The position numbers and the translations under genes were made by a program. Positions 18,569-26,934 of a DNA stretch of 64,000 nt are shown one piece after another; position 1 is the stretch's first letter, and every line of letters starts with the position of its first letter. This DNA comes from Pedobacter cryoconitis (lineage in GTDB: Bacteria; Bacteroidota; Bacteroidia; Sphingobacteriales; Sphingobacteriaceae). The notes under the pieces were generated by a model. It was not told the origin of the DNA and ran no database searches. It saw only the letters and a program-made list of their open reading frames with translations. The stretch is from assembly GCA_019352875.1 (NCBI GenBank), contig JAAAFW010000004.1:1-64000 (forward strand), in the 5' to 3' direction.

Positions 18569-18669
18569 AATGAAATGTCGGGTCGTGAATTTATTATTGC
18601 TTCCTTTCTTAAACCTGCAGCTATCCGTAAATTCCAGGTTTGCTACGATTACATTTCAAAATTCTTCCA

Positions 18670-19245
18670 ATGAAAAAGCTTATATTCTGCCTGGCTGTTC
18701 TGCTGAGCGGCTGTTCGTCGTACCGGTATTATGCTGTAAGTAATGAACCACTTCAATCTGGTAAATATCAGACATTCGCCTGGATCCCCGATGGCGACGC
18801 TAAAAGCTCCGCACTTTACAATAATGATATTGCAACAGATAAAATTGTAAATGCTGCGAGCAAAGAAATGGAAAATAGAGGGTTTAAATTACAGAATTCT
18901 GAACCCGACCTGCTGCTCAGATTTACCGCTAAAGTAACCAGAAATGTGAAGGAATATCAGGAGCCTGTGTACTATAATCCCCCTGCGGTCAGGTTGCCGC
19001 GTGTTGCTTATTATAATGGAAGACGTGCTTATTATTATACTTATGTAAATCCTATGCCAATATATGTTGGAGAGAGGGAAAGGACGGTTCGTGTCAAAGA
19101 AAACAGTATTATGCTGGATATTATAGACCGTAAAACCTCTAAGGTTGTGTGGCGCGGATGGGCTGAAGGCGAGCTTAATAATCCGCAAAAAGCGATTGAA
19201 GAAATACCTGCAGTTATTGCCGGAATCTTCAAAAAATTACCTTAA
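18670..19245 (+). CDS. DUF4136 lipoprotein
   Basis: The 191-residue product begins MKKLIFCLAVLLSGCSS, a lipoprotein signal with the lipobox LSGC, so it is anchored to a membrane. The rest matches DUF4136: FAWIPDGDA, then MENRGFKLQNSEPDLLLRFT, and near the end VVWRGWAEGEL. A Tyr-rich middle (residues 100-135) looks disordered or surface exposed. I start at ATG 18670, because the 10 codons before it do not fit a signal peptide. The function is unknown. It overlaps the convergent VOC gene by 4 nt. Confidence 0.85.
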   Translation: MKKLIFCLAVLLSGCSSYRYYAVSNEPLQSGKYQTFAWIPDGDAKSSALYNNDIATDKIVNAASKEMENRGFKLQNSEPDLLLRFTAKVTRNVKEYQEPVYYNPPAVRLPRVAYYNGRRAYYYTYVNPMPIYVGERERTVRVKENSIMLDIIDRKTSKVVWRGWAEGELNNPQKAIEEIPAVIAGIFKKLP

Positions 19246-19613
19246 GCTGTAGTGAGCCACCAGGTATTCCCAAAGGGATCTTCTAATCCTCCGCTTCTCC
19301 CAAAATCCATGAGCTTAATATCCTGGATAACAACAGAGCCATGAAAAATGGCTCTGTTAAAGGTGTCTTCAACTTCGCCGACGTAAATCAGGAAATTTCC
19401 CTTTGACACACCGTGAGCATCTCCTGCCTCGGCCAGCAGGATTACATTTAATCCAATTTTTATTTCAGCCAGCAGTATGGTTCTATTATCTTCGGCCAGC
19501 TCCATCATTATAATTTCGGCGTCGAATACCATCTTCGCAAATGATACAAATGCCGCTGCATTTTCTAGCATCAGATAAGGGATAATCGTTTGCTGATCCT
19601 TATAATTTTTCAT
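19242..19613 (-). CDS. VOC-superfamily (glyoxalase/PhnB-like) protein
   Basis: This 123-residue single-domain protein of the vicinal-oxygen-chelate fold starts TIIPYLMLENAAAFVSFAKM, typical of PhnB-like members, and ends with FGRSGGLEDPFGNTWWLTT, the classic C-terminal DPFGN motif. Such proteins bind a metal or a small molecule and act as isomerases, dioxygenases or binding proteins. The specific function is not predictable here. It is monocistronic. Confidence 0.8.
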   Translation of the reverse strand: MKNYKDQQTIIPYLMLENAAAFVSFAKMVFDAEIIMMELAEDNRTILLAEIKIGLNVILLAEAGDAHGVSKGNFLIYVGEVEDTFNRAIFHGSVVIQDIKLMDFGRSGGLEDPFGNTWWLTTA

Positions 19614-19701
19614 GGATAGAAAACAGCAGGACAGGGTATTTGTTTGTTTTTGATGGTTTGGGTTAGAAATCTGATTAATATTGGACTGGTTTGCTATTAA
19701 A

Positions 19702-19829
19702 TCAGTTTAGCGTTATAAAACTGACTAAATCTCTAAAGTTGTCAGAATGTAAAATTCTGGCAACTTAATTTAATTCTACCGAATATATGGGGAACTATAG
19801 TGGATTTTATAAACTGATTTATATTTTTG
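19702..19829 (+). promoter_or_regulatory. Leader and promoter region of the inositol-phosphate synthase gene
   Basis: TATTTTTG at 19822-19829 fits the -7 consensus. Upstream lie a 13-bp hairpin (19736-19747 with 19754-19766) and three copies of AAACTGA or its complement at 19702-19708, 19718-19724 and 19811-19817. The first two face each other as an inverted repeat, and the last touches the -7 box. The whole gap 19614-19901 holds no gene that I can support. Confidence 0.45.
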
Positions 19830-19901
19830 CGAAGGATTCGAACAGGGGTATTCTGCCCAAAGACCCTTGTTTGATAAATATCGAATAAACAAGTTCAAAT
19901 A

Positions 19902-21095
19902 ATGCAAAACCAAGGAAAGAAAATCAGAGTTGCAATCTTAGGCGTAGGTAACTGCGCAAGCTCGCTCGTACAGGGCGTTGAATATTATACAAATAATACA
20001 GATAAGACATCAGGTTTAATGGCTGATGATATTGGTGGATATAAAGCAGCCCATATCGAATTTGTATGCGGCTTTGATATTGACGAAAGAAAAATCGGTC
20101 TTCCTTTGAAGGAAGCAGTTTTTGCTAAGCCAAACTGTACAATAGTATTAAATGGAGATTTAAAATCAGAAGCTCCGATCTACAGATCTCCTGTGATTGA
20201 CGGTGTATCTCCACAAATGGCTGCTTATCCGGAAGCCAACAGATTTGTTATTAAAGATGAATTAAAAAATACCGACGTTCTTCTTGAAGGTATTACTTAC
20301 GATGCAGCACAGGTTCAAAGCCTGAGAGCAGAAATTATAGCTCAGCTTCGTCAGCATGAAGTAGAAGTATTGATTAATTACCTGCCGGTTGGATCGCAAT
20401 TGGCAACCGAGTTTTATGCTGAAATCTGCATAGAGCTTGGAATTTCCCTGGTTAACTGTATCCCAGTATTTATTGCATCTGATCCAGTTTGGGAGCAGAA
20501 ATTTATTGATGCTGGTATCCCGATTATCGGTGATGATATGCGTAGCCAGTTTGGTGCAAGTATTGTTTCTCAAATGCTTCAGGAACTTGCTTTTGAAAGA
20601 GGACACCATGTTAAAGCACACATTCAGCGTAATGTAGGTGGAAATACAGACTTCCTGAATATGGAAGATAAAAACCGTCTTAAATCTAAAAAGATTTCTA
20701 AAGAGAACGTAATCCGTGCACAGAATGATATTAGAGGTATTTCTACTGAAGATAGCTTCCTGCATGCGGGTCCTTCGGAATATATTTCTTTTTACGGTGA
20801 TAATAAAGTAGCAAACTTCCGTCTTGAACTTGAGGGTTTTATGGGTGCTCCGGTAATCTTTGATGCACAGCTTTCTGTTCAGGATTCTCCGAATTCTGCC
20901 GGTGTGGTTATTGATGCAATCAGATATGTATACGTCGCCAGAGAATTAGGTTTAGTTGGTGCTTTAAGAGGCCCTTCTGCTTCGACCCAAAAAACTCCGC
21001 CTGAGCAGATGATGTTCAGTGATGCTATTTTTGAGTGTCATGCTTTAGCAAAACGTGAGCTTACCGCTTCTACGACTAAACAGTTGAAAAAATAG
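19902..21095 (+). CDS. ino1: Myo-inositol-1-phosphate synthase
   Basis: This enzyme isomerises glucose-6-phosphate to 1L-myo-inositol-1-phosphate using NAD internally. The 397-residue protein is of the prokaryotic type, shorter than yeast Ino1. It has an N-terminal Rossmann motif VAILGVGNCASSLVQG (residues 9-24), and conserved blocks INYLPVGSQ, GDDMRSQFGASI, RNVGGNTDFLNM and DSPNSAGVVIDAIR. In Bacteroidota such enzymes supply inositol lipids and inositol-phosphoceramide. The spt-containing locus 16 kb downstream fits that use. It has its own promoter and terminator. Confidence 0.92.
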   Translation: MQNQGKKIRVAILGVGNCASSLVQGVEYYTNNTDKTSGLMADDIGGYKAAHIEFVCGFDIDERKIGLPLKEAVFAKPNCTIVLNGDLKSEAPIYRSPVIDGVSPQMAAYPEANRFVIKDELKNTDVLLEGITYDAAQVQSLRAEIIAQLRQHEVEVLINYLPVGSQLATEFYAEICIELGISLVNCIPVFIASDPVWEQKFIDAGIPIIGDDMRSQFGASIVSQMLQELAFERGHHVKAHIQRNVGGNTDFLNMEDKNRLKSKKISKENVIRAQNDIRGISTEDSFLHAGPSEYISFYGDNKVANFRLELEGFMGAPVIFDAQLSVQDSPNSAGVVIDAIRYVYVARELGLVGALRGPSASTQKTPPEQMMFSDAIFECHALAKRELTASTTKQLKK

Positions 21096-21111
21096 TTAAG
21101 CTTTATAAGAT

Positions 21112-21150
21112 AAAAAAAGGCTCCTGTGAATATTCACAGGAGCCTTTTTT
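21112..21150. terminator. Bidirectional terminator
   Basis: A perfect stem aaaaaaggctcctgtga / tcacaggagcctttttt with a 4-5 nt loop separates the inositol-phosphate synthase gene from the convergent TlpA-like gene. Confidence 0.92.
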
Positions 21151-21165
21151 ATTATCTATGAGTTT

Positions 21166-22395
21166 TTACTCTTTTAGAAGTCGGGTAATCGTATGCTCAA
21201 ATTCGTCTTTATACCTGGTATAATACTCTCCGGTTCCAGGTCCGTAGAAGTCTGTATGAATTTCTACAACCTTACCGGTTTTATCCAGAATCAGGCTGGT
21301 AGGAAATACTTTTATACCGGTTAACTGTGGTAAGGTTTTTTCCGTGCGCAAAGAGTCAGTTACAGTCGTAGGCGTAATCAAAATAGGATATTGTACATCA
21401 AACCTGTCTCTGAACTTTTGCAAGCTGGCTTTTGACCTCTTTAAATCATTAGTATACTCATATGCAAGGCCGATTACTTCGACACCTCTGTTTTTGTTCT
21501 GTTTGTAATAATCACTCAGGAAAGCTGTCTCATCCATGCAGTTCGGACACCACGAACCCAGCAACTGAACAATAACAACTTTATTTTTAAACCTGTTGTC
21601 ATTGATAGAAACTTGCTTGCCATCCAGATCTTTAAAGCTAAAGTTCAAATGACCGCTTTCTCCATCCTTAAGACTGGTCTGTGCTGCTTCTAGTTTTGCA
21701 TTCTCATCTTTTACTGCAGTCCATTCTTCATAGCCGGCCATGCCACTGTACAAGTGCCCGTTAGAAAGCTGGTCCTTATTCAGATCGGCATCCAAAACCA
21801 TTGCATGTACGCCGTCAAAAGTGGATAACTTTAATTTATTCCCAGTTACAATACCTGAAAGATAACGATAGTCTCCTGAAGGGGTAAGGATAGAGCCTGA
21901 TACTTTATTGCCTTGCTGGACAAATTGACCGATAGCTGGTCTAGCCTTTCCATCTCTGATAAAAGAAACCTTCCATTTTCCCTGTACCGAAGAATTAGCA
22001 GGGCCTTCATCGGCTTTAAATCTTTCCGGATTTTTAGCAGAAGCAGTAAAAGGGAGAACAATATCTTTCTGTATGCCTTTACGGACCCAGCTTCCTGAAA
22101 GACTATCTGTTCCGATCAGGCGAACGCGAAACTCAGATTCAAAAAAAGGGAGATCAAGAAACAGACTGTCTTGTTTTCTGGTTATATTACTGATGAGCAT
22201 TTTTTCGGGCTCATTAACAATGTAAAATACATTTTTACCTTTTACCTCAGCTGCCTCCAGATTGAAGATTATCGATTTTCCGTCTTCGCGCTGAATCGAT
22301 GCACGCCAGTTTCCCTTTTTCGGCTGATTCTGTGCAGCAGCATAAAACGTTATACCCATTAAGGAACTGAGCAATATAATTTTTGGATACTTCAT
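21166..22395 (-). CDS. Secreted TlpA-like thioredoxin-fold protein
   Basis: The 409-residue protein has a signal peptide (cleavage near AAAQN) and an N-terminal all-beta part of about 240 residues. The C-terminal redoxin domain (about 255-400) has the active site GSWCPNCMDE, a CPNC variant of the TlpA type. These periplasmic proteins reduce or exchange thiols on exported proteins. The N-terminal region may bind a partner or substrate. It is a single gene, divergent from the transglutaminase-like gene. The redox partner is unknown. Confidence 0.85.
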   Translation of the reverse strand: MKYPKIILLSSLMGITFYAAAQNQPKKGNWRASIQREDGKSIIFNLEAAEVKGKNVFYIVNEPEKMLISNITRKQDSLFLDLPFFESEFRVRLIGTDSLSGSWVRKGIQKDIVLPFTASAKNPERFKADEGPANSSVQGKWKVSFIRDGKARPAIGQFVQQGNKVSGSILTPSGDYRYLSGIVTGNKLKLSTFDGVHAMVLDADLNKDQLSNGHLYSGMAGYEEWTAVKDENAKLEAAQTSLKDGESGHLNFSFKDLDGKQVSINDNRFKNKVVIVQLLGSWCPNCMDETAFLSDYYKQNKNRGVEVIGLAYEYTNDLKRSKASLQKFRDRFDVQYPILITPTTVTDSLRTEKTLPQLTGIKVFPTSLILDKTGKVVEIHTDFYGPGTGEYYTRYKDEFEHTITRLLKE

Positions 22396-22422
22396 TTGTT
22401 TAGAATTATATGTCCAAGATAG

Positions 22423-22440
22423 TGGATATCTTAATATCCA
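22423..22440. repeat. 7-4-7 palindrome in a divergent promoter region
   Basis: TGGATAT (22423-22429) and ATATCCA (22434-22440) form a perfect palindrome with a 4-nt centre. It lies between the TlpA-like gene and the transglutaminase-like gene and is a possible operator. Confidence 0.4.
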
Positions 22441-22530
22441 TCAATTTTATAGAGTAATTTGATAGTCACGAATTTTTATAAAGGAATATTTAACATCATA
22501 CTGTATATTTATAACACCAAATAGCCGGCT

Positions 22531-23727
22531 ATGAAAAGATTTATGCTATTAATAGCTGGATTTATCCTGCTGACTTTTTCCGGTACAAAAGCCCAGAGTC
22601 TGCAAATGCATGTTGCTTTTTATGGGTTGCAATTTAAAGGCGGAGAACTTCCTCCCGATAGAATCAGGCTTAAAGACACACTCAGCGCTGCGACTCTTTT
22701 ACCTGCATACCTGGCAATTCAGCAACAACATAATCAGGTCTTATTAGACTCTTTAAAATCCTTCCGGCAGCGTTTCGAACTGAATGACTGGCTATACTAT
22801 CAGCTGATCAGAAAAGTAGCACAGCAGTTGTGCCCTAAAAATGAAGATTATAATATTTATACACTTTATAAGTGGTATTTTCTCACTGCAGCTGGTTTTG
22901 ATGCAAGGCTGGCAATAACCGGAACGAAGCTGATCTTTTATATATACAACGAGGAAAATATAGAGGATATTCCATTTTTCGTACTCGACAGCAAGAAATA
23001 TATGTGTTTAAATATACATGATTTTGAGCCATTCGATCTCCATCTCCAGCCGCCGGTTCCACTGGTATTGCAGGTTCCGGGTGCGGTTGAATCTTTCTCT
23101 TACCGGGTTACCCGTTTACCAGATTTTGAGCCGGAAGCTTACCAGGCTAAAAGGCTGGATTTCATTTATAATCATAGACCATATCATTTTAATATTGTTT
23201 TTAATCAGGAACTGCAGGCAGTATTTAATAATTATCCGGTTGTTGATTTTGCATCTTATTTTAATATTCCGCTCAGCAGGGCTACTTATCAGTCCTTGGT
23301 TCCTTTATTAAAAAATAACATGAACGGAATGAAAGTCGAACAGGGAATAGACTATCTGATGCGTTTTACGAGGTATGCATTTTTGTACGAAAATGATCAG
23401 GAGAATTTTGGCCGGGAGCGTAGGCTTTCTCCGGAGGAGACTCTGTTCTCACCATATAGCGACTGTGATGACCGTGCCGGATTGTTCTTTTATCTGGTAA
23501 AAGAAATATATAACCTGCCGATGATCGCATTGCTTTATCCCGGGCATATTAATATTGCCGTAGCGCTGCCGGATCCTAAAGGAAAGTTTATTAATTATAA
23601 AGGAAAGTCATATACAGTCTGTGAACCGACGCCGCAATCAGTGGATCTTCCTCTGGGAACCTTTTCTCCAGCTCTATCAGGCTCTCATTATGAAGTTGTC
23701 TATGCTTACGAACCTGCCGAAAATTAA
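22531..23727 (+). CDS. Secreted transglutaminase-like protein
   Basis: The 398-residue protein has a signal peptide ending near TKAQ. The C-terminal region carries the transglutaminase/cysteine-protease pattern: Cys in SPYSDCDDRAGLFFYLV (about residue 312), His in YPGHINIAVALP (about 345), and CEPTPQSVDLPLG further on. That supports a papain-like fold with a Cys-His pair. The N-terminal 250 residues match nothing I can name. Such proteins can cleave or cross-link peptides. It precedes the corrinoid locus, but a functional link is not shown. Confidence 0.7.
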   Translation: MKRFMLLIAGFILLTFSGTKAQSLQMHVAFYGLQFKGGELPPDRIRLKDTLSAATLLPAYLAIQQQHNQVLLDSLKSFRQRFELNDWLYYQLIRKVAQQLCPKNEDYNIYTLYKWYFLTAAGFDARLAITGTKLIFYIYNEENIEDIPFFVLDSKKYMCLNIHDFEPFDLHLQPPVPLVLQVPGAVESFSYRVTRLPDFEPEAYQAKRLDFIYNHRPYHFNIVFNQELQAVFNNYPVVDFASYFNIPLSRATYQSLVPLLKNNMNGMKVEQGIDYLMRFTRYAFLYENDQENFGRERRLSPEETLFSPYSDCDDRAGLFFYLVKEIYNLPMIALLYPGHINIAVALPDPKGKFINYKGKSYTVCEPTPQSVDLPLGTFSPALSGSHYEVVYAYEPAEN

Positions 23728-23819
23728 ATAATTGTGTTTGTTTGTTATAAATAGGTTGTAAAATTGTTAATTTCTTATTTGTAAGTTTAAATTTAGACGG
23801 ATCATTAAATTATAACACA

Positions 23820-24659
23820 ATGGAAGGTTTTGTACGTGTTTTTTTACCGCTTCTTGCAGGTTACCTGCTTGATTTTGTAATCGGTGAGTTACCGTCAGCC
23901 TATAGACCAGAACTATTTTTCAAGCGGACCATAAATTCAGTGTTAAGTTGGATGAACCGTGGTACAATGCGTACGCTTAAGGGGGCACTGCTGGTAATTG
24001 CCAGTGCTGGTGCTATTTTTATAGTGACAACACTGATCTGGTCTTATTTGTTGGTATATGCCGCCCCCGCATATTTGTTATTAAGCACCCTGATGATCTA
24101 CTGGTCGCTGGGTAGTAATAAATTAATTCAGGCCGGTGATTCCGCTTTTAATAAGAATAAGGATGGGAACGATCAGTCTGCTTATGCCAGGTATGAGACA
24201 GTGATCAGAATGTCATCGGGATTAAGCAAAAGAATAGTTTCACCGGTTTTTTATTATTGTCTGGGAGGAATCCCCTTAATGCTGTGCTCTCAATTTATCC
24301 ACTATCTTGATGAACGGATCGGTTATAAAACTACCGAATTTGAAGATTTTGGTAAAGTTGCGGCCTGGAGTGATGACATCATCAATTTTATCCCATCCAG
24401 AATCGCCGCTGTTCTTATACTTTTAATCTCCAGAAGTAGCGCCGCATGGAAATATATGATGGCCAGAGGACATTTGCACCCTAGTCCAAACACTGGTTAT
24501 CCTTTGATGGCAGTATCAGGTGTAATTGGAATCGATTTGCTTTTACCTGCGTCAGAAATAAAATTAACAAGAGTTCATTATGCTTATATAAGAAGCCTTC
24601 ACTATGCTGTTATTTTGGTATTGGTGGTTGCGATAGGCATATATTATTTTAACTGGTAA
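23820..24659 (+). CDS. cbiB: CbiB/CobD-like adenosylcobinamide-phosphate synthase homologue
   Basis: CbiB joins aminopropanol (phosphate) to adenosylcobyric acid during cobalamin synthesis at the inner membrane. The 279-residue protein starts with LLAGYLLDFVIGELPSAYRP. It contains SPVFYYCLGGIPLMLCSQF, then LDERIGYKTTEFEDFGK with DDIINFIPSRIAAVL, and HPSPNTGYPLMAVSG, all at CbiB positions. Four to five membrane segments are visible. It is somewhat shorter than the usual 300-320 residues. The B12-type ABC transporter just downstream strengthens the call and suggests salvage of imported cobinamide-type precursors, since no other cob genes are near. Confidence 0.82.
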   Translation: MEGFVRVFLPLLAGYLLDFVIGELPSAYRPELFFKRTINSVLSWMNRGTMRTLKGALLVIASAGAIFIVTTLIWSYLLVYAAPAYLLLSTLMIYWSLGSNKLIQAGDSAFNKNKDGNDQSAYARYETVIRMSSGLSKRIVSPVFYYCLGGIPLMLCSQFIHYLDERIGYKTTEFEDFGKVAAWSDDIINFIPSRIAAVLILLISRSSAAWKYMMARGHLHPSPNTGYPLMAVSGVIGIDLLLPASEIKLTRVHYAYIRSLHYAVILVLVVAIGIYYFNW

Positions 24660-24729
24660 CGGGGGTTTAAGAATTTTCGCTTAGGTTTGTGGTCTGAGCT
24701 ATGCTGTATCAAAAGCATTTTATAATCAT

Positions 24730-25902
24730 ATGATAAGATATAAATCTAACGTCCTTTTTTCATGGTTTAATTATTTATTAGTTGTTGTTTTTTTACTGTA
24801 TTCCTGCAGTTCTGATAAAAAGAAATCCTCAGAAGCTCAAAACCATAGCGGTACGGGCAATGCAGAAATTAAATATGCGAAGGGGTTTAGTATTGCTTAT
24901 TATGAAGGTTTTAAAGTGCTGCGTATAAATTCTGGAGGAAATAAGGTTAAAGATACAGCCGTTTACATATTGCTGGCCAAGGACAAACCGGTTCCGCAAG
25001 GTTACGAAACTGCACAGGTTATCCGTACACCGCTTAAAAGCCTGGTCGCGTTGTCTTCTTCCCATATCGCACTGGCAGATTTTGCCGATGCTGTTCCGGC
25101 TTTAACTGGTCTGGGAAATTTGCAGTATGTAAGTAACCCGCAGGTTTTGAAGCGAGTAGCGGAAGGTAAAATAAAAGAAACAGGGGACGAGAGTACATTG
25201 AATACAGAATTGGTGATTAATATGAAGCCCGGGCTGGTAATGGTTACGGGTAATCCGGATGACCGTTTTAGCCGATACAGTACATTAATATCAGCAGGGA
25301 TCCCAGTTATGTTAAATTCGGACTGGCTGGAAACAACTCCTCTGGGAAAAGCGGAATGGGTAAAGGTGATGGGCGCATTGACGGATAGGGAACCACTTGT
25401 CAATGAGAAATTTAATGCACTGGAGAAAAAATACAATATATTGGCTGAATTGGGTAGAAATGCGGTTCATAAGCCAAAGATTATAACCGGAATGCCTTAT
25501 AAAGACACCTGGTATGTTCCTGCCGGTGAAAGTTTCATGGCAAGGTTTTTTGAAGATGCCGGAACGACCTATAACTGGTCTGCAAGTAAAGGGACAGGTA
25601 GTCTTGCACTTAGTTTCGAAATGGTGGCACCTGTAGCGCTTCAGGCAGATTTCTGGCTGAGCCCTGGTGCATTGAGTAGTAAGGATGAAATCAAGGCAGT
25701 AGACTCACGCTATCAGCAGTTTAAACCATTCAGACAAAATAAGATATATAATAATAACAAGCGTGCAACAGTTTCTGGTACGAATGATTACTGGGAATCC
25801 GGAACGGTTAATCCACAGCTTGTTCTGGCAGACCTGATCGGAATTTTCCACCCAGAGTTGTTACCTCAGCATGAACTATATTACTTTAAACCTGTTAAAT
25901 AA
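24730..25902 (+). CDS. BtuF-type ABC substrate-binding lipoprotein
   Basis: The 390-residue protein has a lipoprotein signal (VVVFLLYSCSS) and the two-lobed fold of class III binding proteins. Recognisable parts are TPLKSLVALSSSHIALADF and the ligand-pocket region TGMPYKDTWYVPAGESFMA. BtuF, FhuD and FecB share this fold, so sequence alone cannot separate corrinoid from siderophore or heme. The upstream cbiB homologue favours a corrinoid. It is followed after 6 nt by the permease gene. Confidence 0.8.
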   Translation: MIRYKSNVLFSWFNYLLVVVFLLYSCSSDKKKSSEAQNHSGTGNAEIKYAKGFSIAYYEGFKVLRINSGGNKVKDTAVYILLAKDKPVPQGYETAQVIRTPLKSLVALSSSHIALADFADAVPALTGLGNLQYVSNPQVLKRVAEGKIKETGDESTLNTELVINMKPGLVMVTGNPDDRFSRYSTLISAGIPVMLNSDWLETTPLGKAEWVKVMGALTDREPLVNEKFNALEKKYNILAELGRNAVHKPKIITGMPYKDTWYVPAGESFMARFFEDAGTTYNWSASKGTGSLALSFEMVAPVALQADFWLSPGALSSKDEIKAVDSRYQQFKPFRQNKIYNNNKRATVSGTNDYWESGTVNPQLVLADLIGIFHPELLPQHELYYFKPVK

Positions 25903-25908
25903 AACCAA

Positions 25909-26934
25909 TTGCTTAACTACAGGCTATATATCCTTCTTCTACTCATTCTGATCGCTTTTCTGGCAGATATAGCTTTTGGTACGATTCATATTCCTTTATT
26001 CCAGATTCTGGATGTAGTTTCCGGGAAGCAGATAGAGAATGATTCCTGGAGTTTTATTATTCATCAAATCAGACTACCTAAGGCATTTACTGCTATACTA
26101 GCCGGGAGTGGCCTTGCGGTAAGCGGTCTTCAGATGCAGACTCTATTCCGCAACCCACTGGCGGGGCCATCCGTATTAGGGATAACGGCCGGCGCGAGTC
26201 TGGGAGTAGCCATTGTGATGTTTTCTGCAGGTACGATTACAAGTCTTTATACGATTAAAGAGTTAGGTGTTTCAGGGAGCTGGCTGATTATATTAGCCTC
26301 ATCTGCAGGCGCAGCTCTGGTTATGTTTCTTGTTTTACTTATATCAGGCGCTGTAAAGGATCATATTGTCATGCTTATTATTGGAGTGATGCTGGGGAAT
26401 ATTACACTTTCACTGGTAAGTATCTGGCAATATTATAGCGCTCCGGAATTGATAAAAGATTATTTGATGTGGACATTTGGTTCGCTTGGTGGAGTAAATG
26501 GAATTCAGCTGATGATATTGACAGCTGTGGTGTTTCTTGGTCTCGTTCTAACTTTTATAGCTTCAAAAAGCCTGGATGCTCTGCTTCTCGGTGATCGCTA
26601 TGCCATGTCGTTGGGTTTGTCAGTGAAGAGCGCAAGAATCCTGATTATAAGCAGTACCAGCTTACTTGCAGGGGGGATTACAGCATTTTGCGGCCCGATT
26701 GGTTTCGTCGGAATTGCCGTTCCTCATTTGGCCAGGGCATTATTTCAGACTTCCAGTCATCGTGTACTTATTCCTGCCTGCTGTCTTATTGGTGCTCTGC
26801 TGATGTTAATCTGTGATATATTTTCACAACTTCCTGGCAGTCAGACTGTATTGCCTATAAATGTAATTACGGCGCTTATCGGATCACCTGTGGTAATCTG
26901 GATAATTGCCAGACCCCGGAAAAGGAGAGATTGA
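25909..26934 (+). CDS. btuC: FecCD/BtuC-type ABC permease with TTG start
   Basis: This 341-residue permease has nine to ten membrane helices and the family blocks IRLPKAFTAILAGSGLAVSG, QTLFRNPLAGPSVLGITAGA, and CGPIGFVGIAVPHLAR, which contacts the ATPase. An in-frame stop lies only 9 nt upstream and the next ATG comes about 75 codons later, inside the conserved core. The TTG at 25909 is therefore almost certainly the start. It couples to the binding protein before it and overlaps the ATPase by 1 nt. Corrinoid import is the likely role. Confidence 0.85.
   Translation: MLNYRLYILLLLILIAFLADIAFGTIHIPLFQILDVVSGKQIENDSWSFIIHQIRLPKAFTAILAGSGLAVSGLQMQTLFRNPLAGPSVLGITAGASLGVAIVMFSAGTITSLYTIKELGVSGSWLIILASSAGAALVMFLVLLISGAVKDHIVMLIIGVMLGNITLSLVSIWQYYSAPELIKDYLMWTFGSLGGVNGIQLMILTAVVFLGLVLTFIASKSLDALLLGDRYAMSLGLSVKSARILIISSTSLLAGGITAFCGPIGFVGIAVPHLARALFQTSSHRVLIPACCLIGALLMLICDIFSQLPGSQTVLPINVITALIGSPVVIWIIARPRKRRD

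Noticed and set aside
19832-19870. Sequence on the minus strand resembling a tRNA T-arm (gttcgaatcc)
   Set aside because: The flanking bases do not pair into a 5-bp T stem and no acceptor or anticodon arm can be drawn around it.
23728-23819. Possible cobalamin riboswitch before cbiB
   Set aside because: The gap is under 100 bp and AT-rich, and I see no B12-box-like sequence or multi-helix fold.
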